Assembly (NCBI GenBank): GCA_022449455.1
Contig: JAKUPL010000009.1
Location: 62,001-126,000 of the forward strand
Length of the DNA stretch: 64,000 nt
Direction: 5' to 3'
Origin: Alcanivorax sp.
GTDB lineage: Bacteria > Pseudomonadota > Gammaproteobacteria > Pseudomonadales > Alcanivoracaceae
Positions 43,113-52,844 of this stretch are shown one piece after another. The notes below the pieces were generated by a model that did no database searches, was not told the origin of the DNA, and worked only from the letters and a program-made list of their open reading frames with translations. The number at the start of each line of letters is the position of its first letter. Positions within the stretch are counted from its first letter, which is position 1. The translations under genes and the position numbers were made by a program.

Positions 43113-44617
43113 CGCGGGCCTCCGGCGAGCGGCGGACGCAGCGCCCGCCAGCGTGCCATCAGTTCGCGCACGGCTTGCTCGTCGCTGGGGCGGTGGGCCC
43201 AGGCGGTGCGGGTCCAGGCGTTGATCAGGGCGGTCAGCCAGGCGATCACCGGGGCCCCGTCCAGTTCACGCTGGTAGGCGCGCAGGCAATCCTGTTCGGT
43301 GGCGCCGGCGGTGAGCGGCAGCGGCCGGTAATGGAACAGGGTCACCAGGCCGTCGCGCAGCAACAGCGCCAGGGCGGCGCGCACGTCGCCGCGGGCCAGT
43401 TCCTGGTCGAGAGCCTGCTCCAGGTCGGCGGGCAGACTCTCCGCGCGGGTGTCCAGGCCCGCCACGCGCACCGGCATTACCGGTTTGCCGTCCGGTCCGC
43501 GGCCGCCCATGCCGGGCAGATAGCGGCGCACCATCATCAGGATCACCACCAGCAGCAGGGCCAGCAGCAGGTAGCCCAGGCCGGTGATCAGCCCGTCCGG
43601 CACCTTGAGCGGGTCCCGGCCGTCGCCGTCCGGCTCGCGGTCCAGCAGCCGGCGCAGCAGGTCCTGCCACCAGCTGTCGCCGTCGTCGTCGCGCAGAGAC
43701 TCGCGCAGGCGCCGGTCCTGACGCTCCTCGAACGGCATGAAGGTGTCCGAGGCGAGCAGTTCGATGGCCTGTTGTTTGGGATCGGCCTGCTCGGGTGGCG
43801 GGGCCTGTGCGTCCACCGGGTGTGGCGCGGCGGCGAACAGCACCAGCAGCAAGGCCAGCGCCGCGCCGCCGCCGGCGCGCCGGCGGCGCTCGCCGATGCG
43901 GGTCAGGCCCAGCTGCAGGTCCCAGCCTTCCAGCCAGGTACGCTGGTTGAGATACAGGGCAAATGAGGTCGCCATGTAGAGCGGCTCGGTGACCATCAGC
44001 ACCAGGTACCAGGCCAGGTTCACGAAGCCCCACTGCAAATGGCTCTGTTCCTGGAACCAGACGCTCCATTCCAGATTGAACTGCCAGGGCACCAGGGTCA
44101 TGGCCAGCACCACCAGGGCCACGGTCATGGCATGTTCCAGGCCCAGCACGGTGAGGGTGAGCGTGCCGGCCCGCTGGCCCGGCGGGCGCAGCATCACGGC
44201 AATGCGCCCGGACACCCGGGCGCCACGGGTGCCCTCCAATTGCCAGACGCCGGTCAGGAATCCCCGGGACGGGCTGAAGCGGCGCCAGGTGAGTTGCGCG
44301 GCCAGACCGTTGAACCCGTATTTGGGAAAGGCGCGAAGCAGGGCCAGCGGGCCCGGATAGTCGTCGAACAAGGCGCGGCTGTAGAAGGCCAGCAGCGGGC
44401 GTTCCCAGAGCGGCTTGAGCCACCAGAACAGAAACAGTGGCCAGGCGCTGCGGGTGGCGGCGGCGTAGCCGGCCAGCAGCGCGAACGGCACGGCGGTGAA
44501 CACCAGCCACACCAGGGAGGCCTGGCGCCACCAGCGCCGGTAGAAGCGGGTGCCCACGTCCACCGCCTGCCAGCTGGAGCGCGGGGCGAGCCGGGCATTG
44601 AGCCTATTCAGATCCAT
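43109..44617 (-). CDS. DUF4129 domain membrane protein
   Basis: 502-aa multispan protein: four to six helices in the first half (LVWLVFTAVPFALLAGYAAA, AMTVALVVLAMTLVPWQFNL), one near residue 350 (LGYLLLALLLVVILMMVRRY), and a C-terminal DUF4129 domain (LARGDVRAALALLLRDGLVT) with a typical RELMARW end. A Pro/Asp-rich loop (DAQAPPPEQADPKQQ) lies before the last helix. Function unknown, MoxR-operon partner. It overlaps the SpoIIM-like gene by 14 bases. Confidence 0.85.
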   Translation of the reverse strand: MDLNRLNARLAPRSSWQAVDVGTRFYRRWWRQASLVWLVFTAVPFALLAGYAAATRSAWPLFLFWWLKPLWERPLLAFYSRALFDDYPGPLALLRAFPKYGFNGLAAQLTWRRFSPSRGFLTGVWQLEGTRGARVSGRIAVMLRPPGQRAGTLTLTVLGLEHAMTVALVVLAMTLVPWQFNLEWSVWFQEQSHLQWGFVNLAWYLVLMVTEPLYMATSFALYLNQRTWLEGWDLQLGLTRIGERRRRAGGGAALALLLVLFAAAPHPVDAQAPPPEQADPKQQAIELLASDTFMPFEERQDRRLRESLRDDDGDSWWQDLLRRLLDREPDGDGRDPLKVPDGLITGLGYLLLALLLVVILMMVRRYLPGMGGRGPDGKPVMPVRVAGLDTRAESLPADLEQALDQELARGDVRAALALLLRDGLVTLFHYRPLPLTAGATEQDCLRAYQRELDGAPVIAWLTALINAWTRTAWAHRPSDEQAVRELMARWRALRPPLAGGPR

Positions 44618-45593
44618 GACCGCTTCCCTTCGGCGGCGCCGCCGCGCGGCCTCCCAGCAACAAATACAGCAGCACCAGGGCCCAGCACACCGCGCCCACG
44701 GTGTACTTGATCTGCGGATCCAGCTCCCGGGACGACCAGAACGCCTCGATAAAGGCGGCGGTCACCAGCAGGAAAAACACCCCGTACATTACCGGCAGGC
44801 ATTCCCGGGCGGCACGGCGAATGGCGTCCACCCGGCCCCAGGAGCCCGGCGCCAGCACCGCCCAGCCGAGCCGCAGGCCGGCGCCCCCGGCCAGGCAGAT
44901 GGCGGTCAGTTCCGGCGCGCCGTGGGCGATCACGAAGGTAAAGAACGGTTGCGAGGCGCCGGCCAGGCTCAGGTGGGCGGCGGCGGCGCCGAAGAAGCTG
45001 CCGTTGAACAGCATGGCGAGCAGGGCGCCGACGCCGAGCAGCAGGCCGCCGGCGAAGGTGCGGAAGGCGATGCCGATGTTGTTGTAGATGTAGTAGCCGA
45101 ACATCATCACATCGTCGGCCCGGTCACGGGCGCCGGTGTCGCGCAGATCGGGGTGGTACATTTCTTCCAGGTCGGCCACCTGGTCCGGGCCCACCACCGT
45201 GTGCACCAGTTCCGGGTCGTACTGGATCAGGGCCCAGACCAGCAGCGCCGACAGCACGAAGGCGGCGCTGCTGATCAGGTGCCAGCGCCACTGCCGGCGT
45301 ACCGCGCGCGGAAAGCCGGCGGCGAAGAACGCCGCCAGACGCGGCAACAGCGGCGTGCGATGCCGGTAGAGCTGGCGGTGGGCACGCAGCATCAGGTCGT
45401 TGAGATAGTCCTGCAGCGCCAGGCTGTAGCCGCGCTCCCGGGCCAACGCCAATTGATGGCAAAGGCTTTGATAGTCGCCGGCGAAGTCGGCGGCGGCGCT
45501 GCCCGGCCGGCGGGTTTTTTCCAGGGTCTTGAGGGTCGCTTCCAGGCGTTCCCAAAGCGGCCGGTAGCGTTGCTCGAACTGGCTCTGCCTCAC
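44604..45593 (-). CDS. Stage II sporulation protein M (SpoIIM)-like membrane protein
   Basis: 329-aa membrane protein of the SpoIIM superfamily: soluble N-terminus (FEQRYRPLWERLEATLKTLE), then helices including FGYYIYNNIGIAFRTFAGGL, LLGVGALLAMLFNGSFFGAA and FVIAHGAPELTAICLAGGAG, the HGxxE motif typical of the family. The host does not sporulate; this branch is part of MoxR/RDD/DUF4129 operons. It overlaps the RDD gene by 4 bases. Confidence 0.87.
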   Translation of the reverse strand: MRQSQFEQRYRPLWERLEATLKTLEKTRRPGSAAADFAGDYQSLCHQLALARERGYSLALQDYLNDLMLRAHRQLYRHRTPLLPRLAAFFAAGFPRAVRRQWRWHLISSAAFVLSALLVWALIQYDPELVHTVVGPDQVADLEEMYHPDLRDTGARDRADDVMMFGYYIYNNIGIAFRTFAGGLLLGVGALLAMLFNGSFFGAAAAHLSLAGASQPFFTFVIAHGAPELTAICLAGGAGLRLGWAVLAPGSWGRVDAIRRAARECLPVMYGVFFLLVTAAFIEAFWSSRELDPQIKYTVGAVCWALVLLYLLLGGRAAAPPKGSGHGSE

Positions 45594-46303
45594 CGCGCCG
45601 CCCCCTGATCGGATTCCCGTGCCGGATCGGCGCCGCCGAGCACATGGCGGGCCACCCGGCGCAGTTTTTCCAGCGCCGCCGGCGCCGGCTGTTCCGGGTA
45701 GGCGAGCCGCGCCAGTTCCTGCTGGCGTTGTTCGGAGAGCGCCGGCGCCCGTTCGCTGAAGGCCAGCAGTACCAGCTGATCCTCCCGGTCCAGGGGCCAG
45801 TCCGGTGCTTCGCCGGCGCCGGCCTCCCGGACCCGGGTGGCGGGGGGCGCCGGCAGATGGATCACCAGGGTGTCGGCGGCCAGATCACCGAGCCGCTGCT
45901 GGCGCGGCGAGATCAACATCACCACGAAGCCGGTGAGATAGCAGATCGGGAACAGGTCGGCGGTGCGCAGCAGGTTGCGCACGAGGCTGCCGTTGAAGGT
46001 GAGCGGCGCGCCGTTGCCGTGCACCACCGCCAGCTTCACCGCCCGCTTGCCGGGGGTGCGGCCCTGCCAGAGCATTTCGAAGAACACCGGGTAGAACCAT
46101 TCGAGCAGAAACATCAGCAGCAGGTAGAGGCCGTAGCCGTGGCCGCCGAACAGCATCAGCGGGATCGACAGCACCAGCAGCACCAGCCCGCGCAGGGCCA
46201 GGTCGATGCCGTAGGCCAGCGCCCGCGGTAGCGGGCCGGCCAGCGACAGGGACAGACGCGCCCCCTCCGGCGTGTCGATGTGCAGCTGGTCGTCAATGCG
46301 CAC
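45590..46303 (-). CDS. RDD family membrane protein
   Basis: 237-aa protein with the RDD domain: LPRALAYGIDLALRGLVLLV near the start, then FFEMLWQGRTPGKRAVKLAV, and NLLRTADLFPICYLTGFVVM. About four helices plus a soluble tail. RDD proteins are suspected transporters or partners of MoxR clusters. GTG start at 46303 overlaps the DUF2069 gene by 11 bases. It heads the MoxR-type operon. Confidence 0.87.
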   Translation of the reverse strand: MRIDDQLHIDTPEGARLSLSLAGPLPRALAYGIDLALRGLVLLVLSIPLMLFGGHGYGLYLLLMFLLEWFYPVFFEMLWQGRTPGKRAVKLAVVHGNGAPLTFNGSLVRNLLRTADLFPICYLTGFVVMLISPRQQRLGDLAADTLVIHLPAPPATRVREAGAGEAPDWPLDREDQLVLLAFSERAPALSEQRQQELARLAYPEQPAPAALEKLRRVARHVLGGADPARESDQGAAR

Positions 46304-46640
46304 GGCCGCCCCGGCGGATCAACTGCATGGCGGCCAGGAACATCACTACCGTCAGCGACACCTGGACGATGGCCAGGGTGCGCTGGGGCGGCGGGTTCAG
46401 GCATTGCAGCACATAGCCGCAGAAGTAGAACAGCAACAGAAAACACAGCCAGGTGAGCGAGCGGGGGTGCAGGGTGATCGGCGCCACCATCAGCAACAGC
46501 AACGGCAGGTACAGCACCAGCGCCATGATCACCGAGGCGGCCAGCGGCGCGTTCGGCGGTGTGAACCAGAATTGCGCGGCGATGCCGAGCAGCAATAGCA
46601 GCAGGTAGCAGCCCCGTAACACAAAACCCAGCATATTCAT
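46293..46640 (-). CDS. DUF2069 membrane protein
   Basis: 115-aa protein with four helices (LGFVLRGCYLLLLLLGIAAQ, LAASVIMALVLYLPLLLLMV, SLTWLCFLLLFYFCGYVLQC, VQVSLTVVMFLAAMQLI). Pattern and position after wrbA/arsC match DUF2069, a block also seen in Pseudomonas. AAGGA precedes the start. Overlaps the RDD gene, linking the arsC-wrbA block to the MoxR operon. Function unknown. Confidence 0.8.
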   Translation of the reverse strand: MNMLGFVLRGCYLLLLLLGIAAQFWFTPPNAPLAASVIMALVLYLPLLLLMVAPITLHPRSLTWLCFLLLFYFCGYVLQCLNPPPQRTLAIVQVSLTVVMFLAAMQLIRRGGRAH

Positions 46641-46669
46641 CCTTAACGTTATCGCGCCTGCAATTGTGC

Positions 46670-47639
<970 letters not shown>

Positions 47640-47728
47640 GGTTCGACGCCGTTGTTTGCCAGGATGCAGGGCATTGTACGGCACCGACCGCCACCGGCAA
47701 GCCGGGGCGATGCCGATAGGAAGAGGAT

Positions 47729-49033
47729 GTGGACGACAGGGTGAAAACCGACCAGAACGATGCGCCCGTGATTCCGTTCCGCGCCCGCGCGGAATCGGTG
47801 TGGGCGTTTCTGAAATTGCTGCGCCGCCAGTTCGTGGACGACGGCTGCCCGGCCGCCGCGGCGGCGCTGACCTACACCACGCTGTTCGCCATCGTGCCGA
47901 TCATGACGGTGATGTTCGCGGTGATCGCCTCGATCCCGGCGCTCAACGAGCGCGGTCTGGTGATCCAGAAATGGGCGTTCGAGTACTTCGTGCCGTCCGC
48001 CGGCAATCAGATTCTTGGCTACCTGGCCACCTTTACCCAGCAAGCCACCAACCTGACCGGGCCCGGCGTGGTCATGCTGATCGTCACCTCGGTGCTGATG
48101 CTGCGCACCGTGGAGCAGGCGCTCAACCGTATCTGGCGGCTGCCCAAGGCGCGTAAGGGCATGGTCAGCCTGATGACCTACTGGGCGGTGCTGTCCCTGG
48201 GGCCGCTGCTGCTGGGCGCCGGGCTGGGCATTTCCTCCTACCTGACCTCGGTATCGTTGGTCAGCGACACGGTGGCTTACCTGGGTGGGGTGCGCTTCTG
48301 GCTGGCGGTGCTGCCGTTCTTCTTTACCTTCGCCATGCTGGCGCTGCTCTATATCGTGGTGCCGAACACCTCGGTGCCGTTCCGGCAAGGGCTGCTGGGG
48401 GCGGCGGTGGCGGCCTTGCTGTTCGAGCTGGCCAAGGCGGCGTTCGCCCAGTTCATCAAGCACGCCCCCAACTACCAGGTGGTGTACGGCGCTTTCGCGG
48501 CGGTTCCGCTGTTCCTGCTGTGGATTTATATTTCCTGGATTCTGGTGCTGCTGGGCGCCGAGCTGGTGCGCACCCTGGTGGTGTTCCAGGAACACCGCCG
48601 CAAGGTGCCGCGCACCCAGGCGTTGCTGCGGCTGCTGCGGGTGTTCTGGGAACGCCAGCGCCACGGTCGGGTACTGCGCAGCAACGAGGTCCGTCAGGTG
48701 ATGCACGAGTCCGGCGTCACCCACTGGGACGAGTTCCGCAATCTGCTGCAGGACTGCAAGCTGATCAAGCGCACCGAGGAGGGCGGCTATGTGCTGACCC
48801 GGGACCTGCGCCGGCTGACCCTGTCCCAGCTGCTGGCCATGGTGCCCTGGCCGGCGGAGCAGCAGTTGCGCGTCAACGCCCACGGCAAGGAGCCCTGGGA
48901 AGCGACCCTGAAACAGCGCTGCGACGAAGCGCGGCGCGGCCTGCACCGGCCACTGGAGTTCAATCTGGAAGCCCTGTTCGAGAACCGGGTCGACGAGTTC
49001 CCCATCAACGAAGGCGAAAAACAAGATGAATAA
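47729..49033 (+). CDS. YihY family inner membrane protein
   Basis: 434-aa protein. The N-terminal 290 residues form the YihY/BrkB domain with six helices (DGCPAAAAALTYTTLFAIVP, TVEQALNRIWRLPKARKGMV, YISWILVLLGAELVRTL). The C-terminal part is a winged-helix-like region (RQVMHESGVTHWDEFRNLLQ). Formerly called ribonuclease BN, a label now known to be wrong. Start GTG 47729 after AAGAGGA; GTG 47741 is possible. Divergent from arsC and overlapping the acylphosphatase gene by 8 bases. Confidence 0.9.
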   Translation: MDDRVKTDQNDAPVIPFRARAESVWAFLKLLRRQFVDDGCPAAAAALTYTTLFAIVPIMTVMFAVIASIPALNERGLVIQKWAFEYFVPSAGNQILGYLATFTQQATNLTGPGVVMLIVTSVLMLRTVEQALNRIWRLPKARKGMVSLMTYWAVLSLGPLLLGAGLGISSYLTSVSLVSDTVAYLGGVRFWLAVLPFFFTFAMLALLYIVVPNTSVPFRQGLLGAAVAALLFELAKAAFAQFIKHAPNYQVVYGAFAAVPLFLLWIYISWILVLLGAELVRTLVVFQEHRRKVPRTQALLRLLRVFWERQRHGRVLRSNEVRQVMHESGVTHWDEFRNLLQDCKLIKRTEEGGYVLTRDLRRLTLSQLLAMVPWPAEQQLRVNAHGKEPWEATLKQRCDEARRGLHRPLEFNLEALFENRVDEFPINEGEKQDE

Positions 49034-49310
49034 TAATGCCGTGATTGCCCGGCAGGTCACTGTCCGGGGGCGGGTACAGGGCGTGTATTACCGCGCGTCC
49101 ACCCAACAGCAGGCGCGCCGTCTGGGCGTGGCCGGCTGGGTCCGCAACCTGCCCGATGGCCGGGTGGAAGCCTGGTTGGAAGGGGCGGATGACGCTGTGG
49201 AAGCACTGATGACCTGGATGCGCGAAGGGCCGGAGCAGGCCGAGGTCACCGGCCTGTGCGTGTGCGAGGTGACGCCCCGGTCGCTGAACGATTTCGAGGT
49301 CGATGCATGA
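49026..49310 (+). CDS. Acylphosphatase
   Basis: 94-aa enzyme that hydrolyses acyl phosphates. The two catalytic features are present: Arg in VRGRVQGVYYRASTQQQAR and Asn in GWVRNLPDGRVEAWLEG. Normal length. It overlaps the end of yihY and the start of the hydrolase gene (ATGA), so the three genes are coupled. Confidence 0.93.
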   Translation: MNNNAVIARQVTVRGRVQGVYYRASTQQQARRLGVAGWVRNLPDGRVEAWLEGADDAVEALMTWMREGPEQAEVTGLCVCEVTPRSLNDFEVDA

Positions 49311-50185
49311 AGCAGGTGGAACTGGTCAACGGGCATCTCCGCTTTCCGGCGCTGCTGACCGGCGACGGCGAGCCGGTGATTCTGCTGCACGGTTTCCCGG
49401 ACACCCATGAGAACTGGGCGGTGCAGATGAAGCTGCTGGCGGACGCCGGCTACACCTGCGTGGCCCCGGCCCTGCGCGGCTACGCGCCGTCCTGCCAACC
49501 GGGCAGCGGCGATTATTCCCTGCACGCGGCGGTGGACGACCTGCTGGTGTTCGCCAATCAGCTCGGTGGCCGGGTGCATCTGATCGGCCACGACTGGGGC
49601 GCGGCGGTGGGCTACCTGGCCTGCGCGCGCTATCCGGAATCCTTCTGTACCTTCAGCGCCCTGGCGATCCCGCCGCTCAAGCGGCTGCCCAAGGCGCTGC
49701 TCAAGGTGCCCGAGCAGATCAAGCTGAGCGGCTACATGCAGTTCTTCCAGCTGCCGGTGGCGCCGGAGGCCTGGCTCAAGCGCGACGGCCTGAGCGGCGT
49801 GGACACCCTCTGGCACCGCTGGTCCCCGGACTGGGACCCGGGCCTCTACCTGGACAATGCCCGCCACACCCTGGGCGAGCCGGGCGTGCTGGCCGGCGCG
49901 CTGGGCTGGTACCGGCACCTGATCCGCCTGTGGCGCAAGGAACAGCGGGAAGTGCAGGAATGGTTGGGCCTGGACGTGCGCGTGCCCACCCAGGTGCTGA
50001 TGGGCGACAACGACGGCTGCATGAGCCCCAAGCTGCTGGACCACTGCCTCAACAACGACGACTTCCCCGCCGGCCTCTACGTGGAACGGCTGGAAGCCGC
50101 CGGCCATTTCCTGCACCTGGAGCGGCCGGAAACCGTGGCCGAGCGGCTGATCGCCCACCTCAAGCGCGGTGAGTGCCTGGTCTGA
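49307..50185 (+). CDS. Alpha/beta hydrolase, epoxide hydrolase-like
   Basis: 292-aa hydrolase. Motifs: oxyanion ILLHGFPDTHENW, nucleophile elbow LIGHDWGAAVGY with Asp (characteristic of epoxide hydrolases and haloalkane dehalogenases rather than Ser esterases), and a C-terminal EAAGHFLHLERPE with the catalytic His. No signal peptide. Start ATG 49307 overlaps the acylphosphatase stop. Epoxide hydrolase is the best guess. Confidence 0.88.
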   Translation: MKQVELVNGHLRFPALLTGDGEPVILLHGFPDTHENWAVQMKLLADAGYTCVAPALRGYAPSCQPGSGDYSLHAAVDDLLVFANQLGGRVHLIGHDWGAAVGYLACARYPESFCTFSALAIPPLKRLPKALLKVPEQIKLSGYMQFFQLPVAPEAWLKRDGLSGVDTLWHRWSPDWDPGLYLDNARHTLGEPGVLAGALGWYRHLIRLWRKEQREVQEWLGLDVRVPTQVLMGDNDGCMSPKLLDHCLNNDDFPAGLYVERLEAAGHFLHLERPETVAERLIAHLKRGECLV

Positions 50186-50254
50186 GCCTCCCGCTGCCCG
50201 GGTTTCATTCTCGACGGATCAATGGTTCTATTTTACTCTCTGAAATCATAGTGA

Positions 50255-50569
50255 ATGAGCCCGGCCATGCGTCTGACCGACGAACAGCAACGACAGATTC
50301 AGCGGATTGTTCAAGCGCAGCTTGGCAATACGGTGGTGGTGTCCGTGTTTGGTTCCCGGATCGACGACGCGAAGCGGGGTGGCGATCTGGACTTGCTGAT
50401 CGAATCGAAAGACCCGGTCCCGTTATTGCGGCGTGCGGCGCTGAAAATCGAACTGGAAAGCGCCCTGAGGCTGCCGGTCGATCTGGTTATCACGGAGCGG
50501 GGTAAGGCGCTCAGTTCGTTTCAGGCCCTGGCGAAAGCCCGTGCCAGACGTTTGCCGGAGGCCTCCTGA
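50255..50569 (+). CDS. MntA-type nucleotidyltransferase (antitoxin)
   Basis: 104-aa minimal nucleotidyltransferase. The active-site signature VFGSRIDDAKRGGDLDLLIE has G33-S34 and Asp44/Asp46. In characterised MntA-HepT systems this antitoxin AMPylates the HEPN toxin. It overlaps the damaged hepT-like gene (TGATG). Start ATG 50255; ATG 50267 is also possible. Lower GC than the flanks. Confidence 0.85.
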   Translation: MSPAMRLTDEQQRQIQRIVQAQLGNTVVVSVFGSRIDDAKRGGDLDLLIESKDPVPLLRRAALKIELESALRLPVDLVITERGKALSSFQALAKARARRLPEAS

Positions 50570-50987
50570 TGACGGATGCCCTGGCGGAAGAGCGCCGTCA
50601 CCTTGCGCAGTTACTGGAAGCGCTACAGCGTTGCGCCTATTTTCTGGATCATTCCGAAAAAATTGACTGGCCGTGGCCATGCGCCACACGGCTTTGCTAA
50701 TGAGCGAAGCGCCGGACAGTTTTCTCAAGGTTCTGGCATTGTTCGAGAAACTGGGTGTGCTGGAATCCGCCGAGTATTGGCAGCAAAGCCGAATGGCCCG
50801 CAATATGGCCGCCCATGACTACGAAACCAACTACGACGCCATCGCGGAGCATTTCAATGCTCTGGAATCCCTAACGGGACTGCTTTTCCGGACGGCCCGG
50901 AATCTTATTGGTCGCGTTGCGATGGATTTGGATATTCATCCGGCCAGTGGCGATTTCTCCGCGGAGTTCGACGAACTTTTCGAGTGA
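50569..50987 (+). pseudogene. HepT-like HEPN toxin, disrupted
   Basis: The frame from 50569 reads MTDALAEERRHLAQLLEALQ and ends at a TAA at 50698-50700 after 43 residues. Family-like sequence resumes in another frame from about 50673: MAMRHTALLMSEAPDSFLKV, continuing LALFEKLGVLE, YWQQSRMARNMAAHDYETNY. The HEPN motif RNMAAHDY (R-x4-H-x-Y: R43, H48, Y50 of that frame) survives. Compared with intact relatives as I know them, a central stretch is missing, so a deletion plus frameshift is likely. The C-terminal 104-aa fragment may still be made from GTG 50673. Confidence 0.7.
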
Positions 50988-51026
50988 TATTTCCCGCCGC
51001 CAAAGTTTTGTGATGCCTGACGCTAA

Positions 51027-51056
51027 ACCCCGGCCCGAAAGCGCCGGGGTGTTTCC
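51027..51056 (+). terminator. Possible terminator after the MntA/HepT locus
   Basis: ACCCCGGC / GCCGGGGT stem with an 8-base loop (CCGAAAGC), then GTTT. Weak T run. Confidence 0.5.
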
Positions 51057-51194
51057 TGCCGGTCAGCGGACAACACACCGGACCTCTCCGCTACGGGTTG
51101 AGCGTCCGGCGTCCAGCGTCAGGCACCAAAGATGTCAGGCGGGCAAGGGTCGGCTATAATGCGCGCCCCGAATCCCAGCAGTCAGGAGTGCCCC

Positions 51195-52700
51195 ATGACG
51201 GTGATCCGCCAGGACGATCTGATTCAGAGCGTCGCCGATGCCCTGCAGTACATCTCTTACTACCATCCGGTGGATTTCATTCGTGGCGTCAAGGAAGCCT
51301 ACGAGCGGGAAGAGAGCAAAGCGGCCAAGGACGCCATGGCGCAGATTCTGGTGAACTCCCGCATGTCCGCCATGGGGCACCGGCCGATCTGTCAGGACAC
51401 CGGCATCGTCACCGTGTTCGCCAAGGTGGGCATGAACGTGACGTTCGAGAGCGAGATGAGCCTGGACGACATGATCAACGAGGGCGTGCGCCGGGCCTAC
51501 AACCACCCGGACAACGTGCTGCGCGCTTCGGTGCTGGCGGACCCGGACGGCAAGCGTGCCAACACCAAGGACAACACCCCGGCGGTGATCAACTACTCCA
51601 TCGTGCCCGGCGACACCGTCGAAATCGATGTGGCGGCCAAGGGCGGCGGTTCCGAAGCCAAGTCCAAGTTCGCCATGCTCAACCCGTCCGATTCCGTGGT
51701 CGACTGGGTGCTCGAGCAGGTGCCGAAGATGGGCGCCGGCTGGTGCCCGCCGGGCATGCTCGGCATCGGCATCGGCGGCACCGCCGAGAAGGCCATGCTG
51801 CTGGCCAAGGAATCGCTGATGGACCCCATCGACATCCACGAGCTGCAGGCCCGGGGCGCGCAAACCCGCGCCGAGGAACTGCGCCTGGAGCTGTATGAGA
51901 AGGTCAACGCGCTGGGCATCGGCGCCCAGGGCCTGGGCGGCCTGACCACGGTGCTGGACGTGAAGGTGGCGGATTACCCCACCCACGCGGCCAACAAGCC
52001 GGTGGCGATCATCCCCAACTGCGCCGCCACCCGCCACGCTCACTTCGTGCTGGACGGTACCGGCCCGGCGGACCTGAAGGCCCCGGACCTGGAAGAATGG
52101 CCGGACATCGCCTGGGGCAACGACGAGGGCGCCAAGCGCGTCAATCTCGACACGGTGACCCCGGAAGAGGTGCAAACCTGGCAGCCCGGGGACACCCTGT
52201 TGCTGTCCGGCAAGCTGCTCACCGGCCGCGACGCCGCCCACAAGCGCATGGTGGACATGATCGCCAAGGGCGAGGAACTGCCGGTGGACTTCACCAACCG
52301 CTTTATCTACTACGTGGGCCCGGTGGATCCGGTGGGCGACGAAGTGGTGGGCCCGGCCGGCCCGACCACCGCCACCCGCATGGACAAGTTCACCCGCACC
52401 ATGCTGGAGAAGACCGGCCTGATCGGCATGGTCGGCAAGGCCGAGCGGGGCGACACCGCCATCGAGGCGATCCGCGACAACAAGGCGGTCTATCTGATGG
52501 CCGTGGGCGGCGCCGCCTACCTGGTGTCCAAGGCGATCCGTAAATCCCGCGTGGCCGCCTTCGAGGACCTGGGCATGGAAGCCATCTATGAGTTCGAGGT
52601 GGAGGACATGCCGGTGACCGTGGCGGTGGATTCCACCGGCGAATCGGTGCACAAGACCGGCCCGGTGATCTGGAAAAAGAAAATCGCCGAATCCGCCTGA
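51195..52700 (+). CDS. fumA: Class I fumarate hydratase (Fe-S dependent)
   Basis: 501-aa [4Fe-4S] fumarase interconverting fumarate and malate in the TCA cycle. Cluster and active-site features: HRPICQDTGIVTVFAKVG (Cys66), GAGWCPPGMLGIGIGGT and PNCAATRHAHFVLDG; the C-terminal beta subunit domain holds GKLLTGRDAAHKRM and GPAGPTTATRMDKF. It is a fused alpha-beta form. Start ATG 51195 with AGGAG upstream. Stands alone between the TA locus and a lipoprotein. Confidence 0.94.
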   Translation: MTVIRQDDLIQSVADALQYISYYHPVDFIRGVKEAYEREESKAAKDAMAQILVNSRMSAMGHRPICQDTGIVTVFAKVGMNVTFESEMSLDDMINEGVRRAYNHPDNVLRASVLADPDGKRANTKDNTPAVINYSIVPGDTVEIDVAAKGGGSEAKSKFAMLNPSDSVVDWVLEQVPKMGAGWCPPGMLGIGIGGTAEKAMLLAKESLMDPIDIHELQARGAQTRAEELRLELYEKVNALGIGAQGLGGLTTVLDVKVADYPTHAANKPVAIIPNCAATRHAHFVLDGTGPADLKAPDLEEWPDIAWGNDEGAKRVNLDTVTPEEVQTWQPGDTLLLSGKLLTGRDAAHKRMVDMIAKGEELPVDFTNRFIYYVGPVDPVGDEVVGPAGPTTATRMDKFTRTMLEKTGLIGMVGKAERGDTAIEAIRDNKAVYLMAVGGAAYLVSKAIRKSRVAAFEDLGMEAIYEFEVEDMPVTVAVDSTGESVHKTGPVIWKKKIAESA

Positions 52701-52775
52701 CCCCGCCTTCCCGCGCCGCCGACCAGGCGGGCGGGGAACCAAACCCGCTGCGTGTGTTCCTAGAGCAGCGGGGAT

Positions 52776-52808
52776 CACCGGACCCGCCGCCCGGGTCAGG
52801 GTCCGGTG
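52776..52808 (+). other. Perfect 10-bp inverted repeat after fumA
   Basis: CACCGGACCC (52776-52785) and GGGTCCGGTG (52799-52808), 13-base loop that is itself GC-rich, followed by TCATCGTTTTCG. Either an imperfect terminator of fumA or an mRNA stem upstream of the lipoprotein gene. Confidence 0.5.
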
Positions 52809-52844
52809 TCATCGTTTTCGCTTTCCGTCGTCAAGTGGCTGTTC

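Noticed and set aside
44604-45593. Sporulation role for the SpoIIM-like gene
   Set aside because: The gene is in a MoxR/RDD/DUF4129 operon of a non-sporulating lineage; the name is only a family label.
47729-49033. Ribonuclease BN
   Set aside because: YihY is an old misassignment; the protein is a multispan membrane protein with no nuclease motif.
51135-52778. Long minus-strand frame opposite fumA
   Set aside because: fumA is unambiguous; the antisense frame is His/Val/Gly-rich without motifs.
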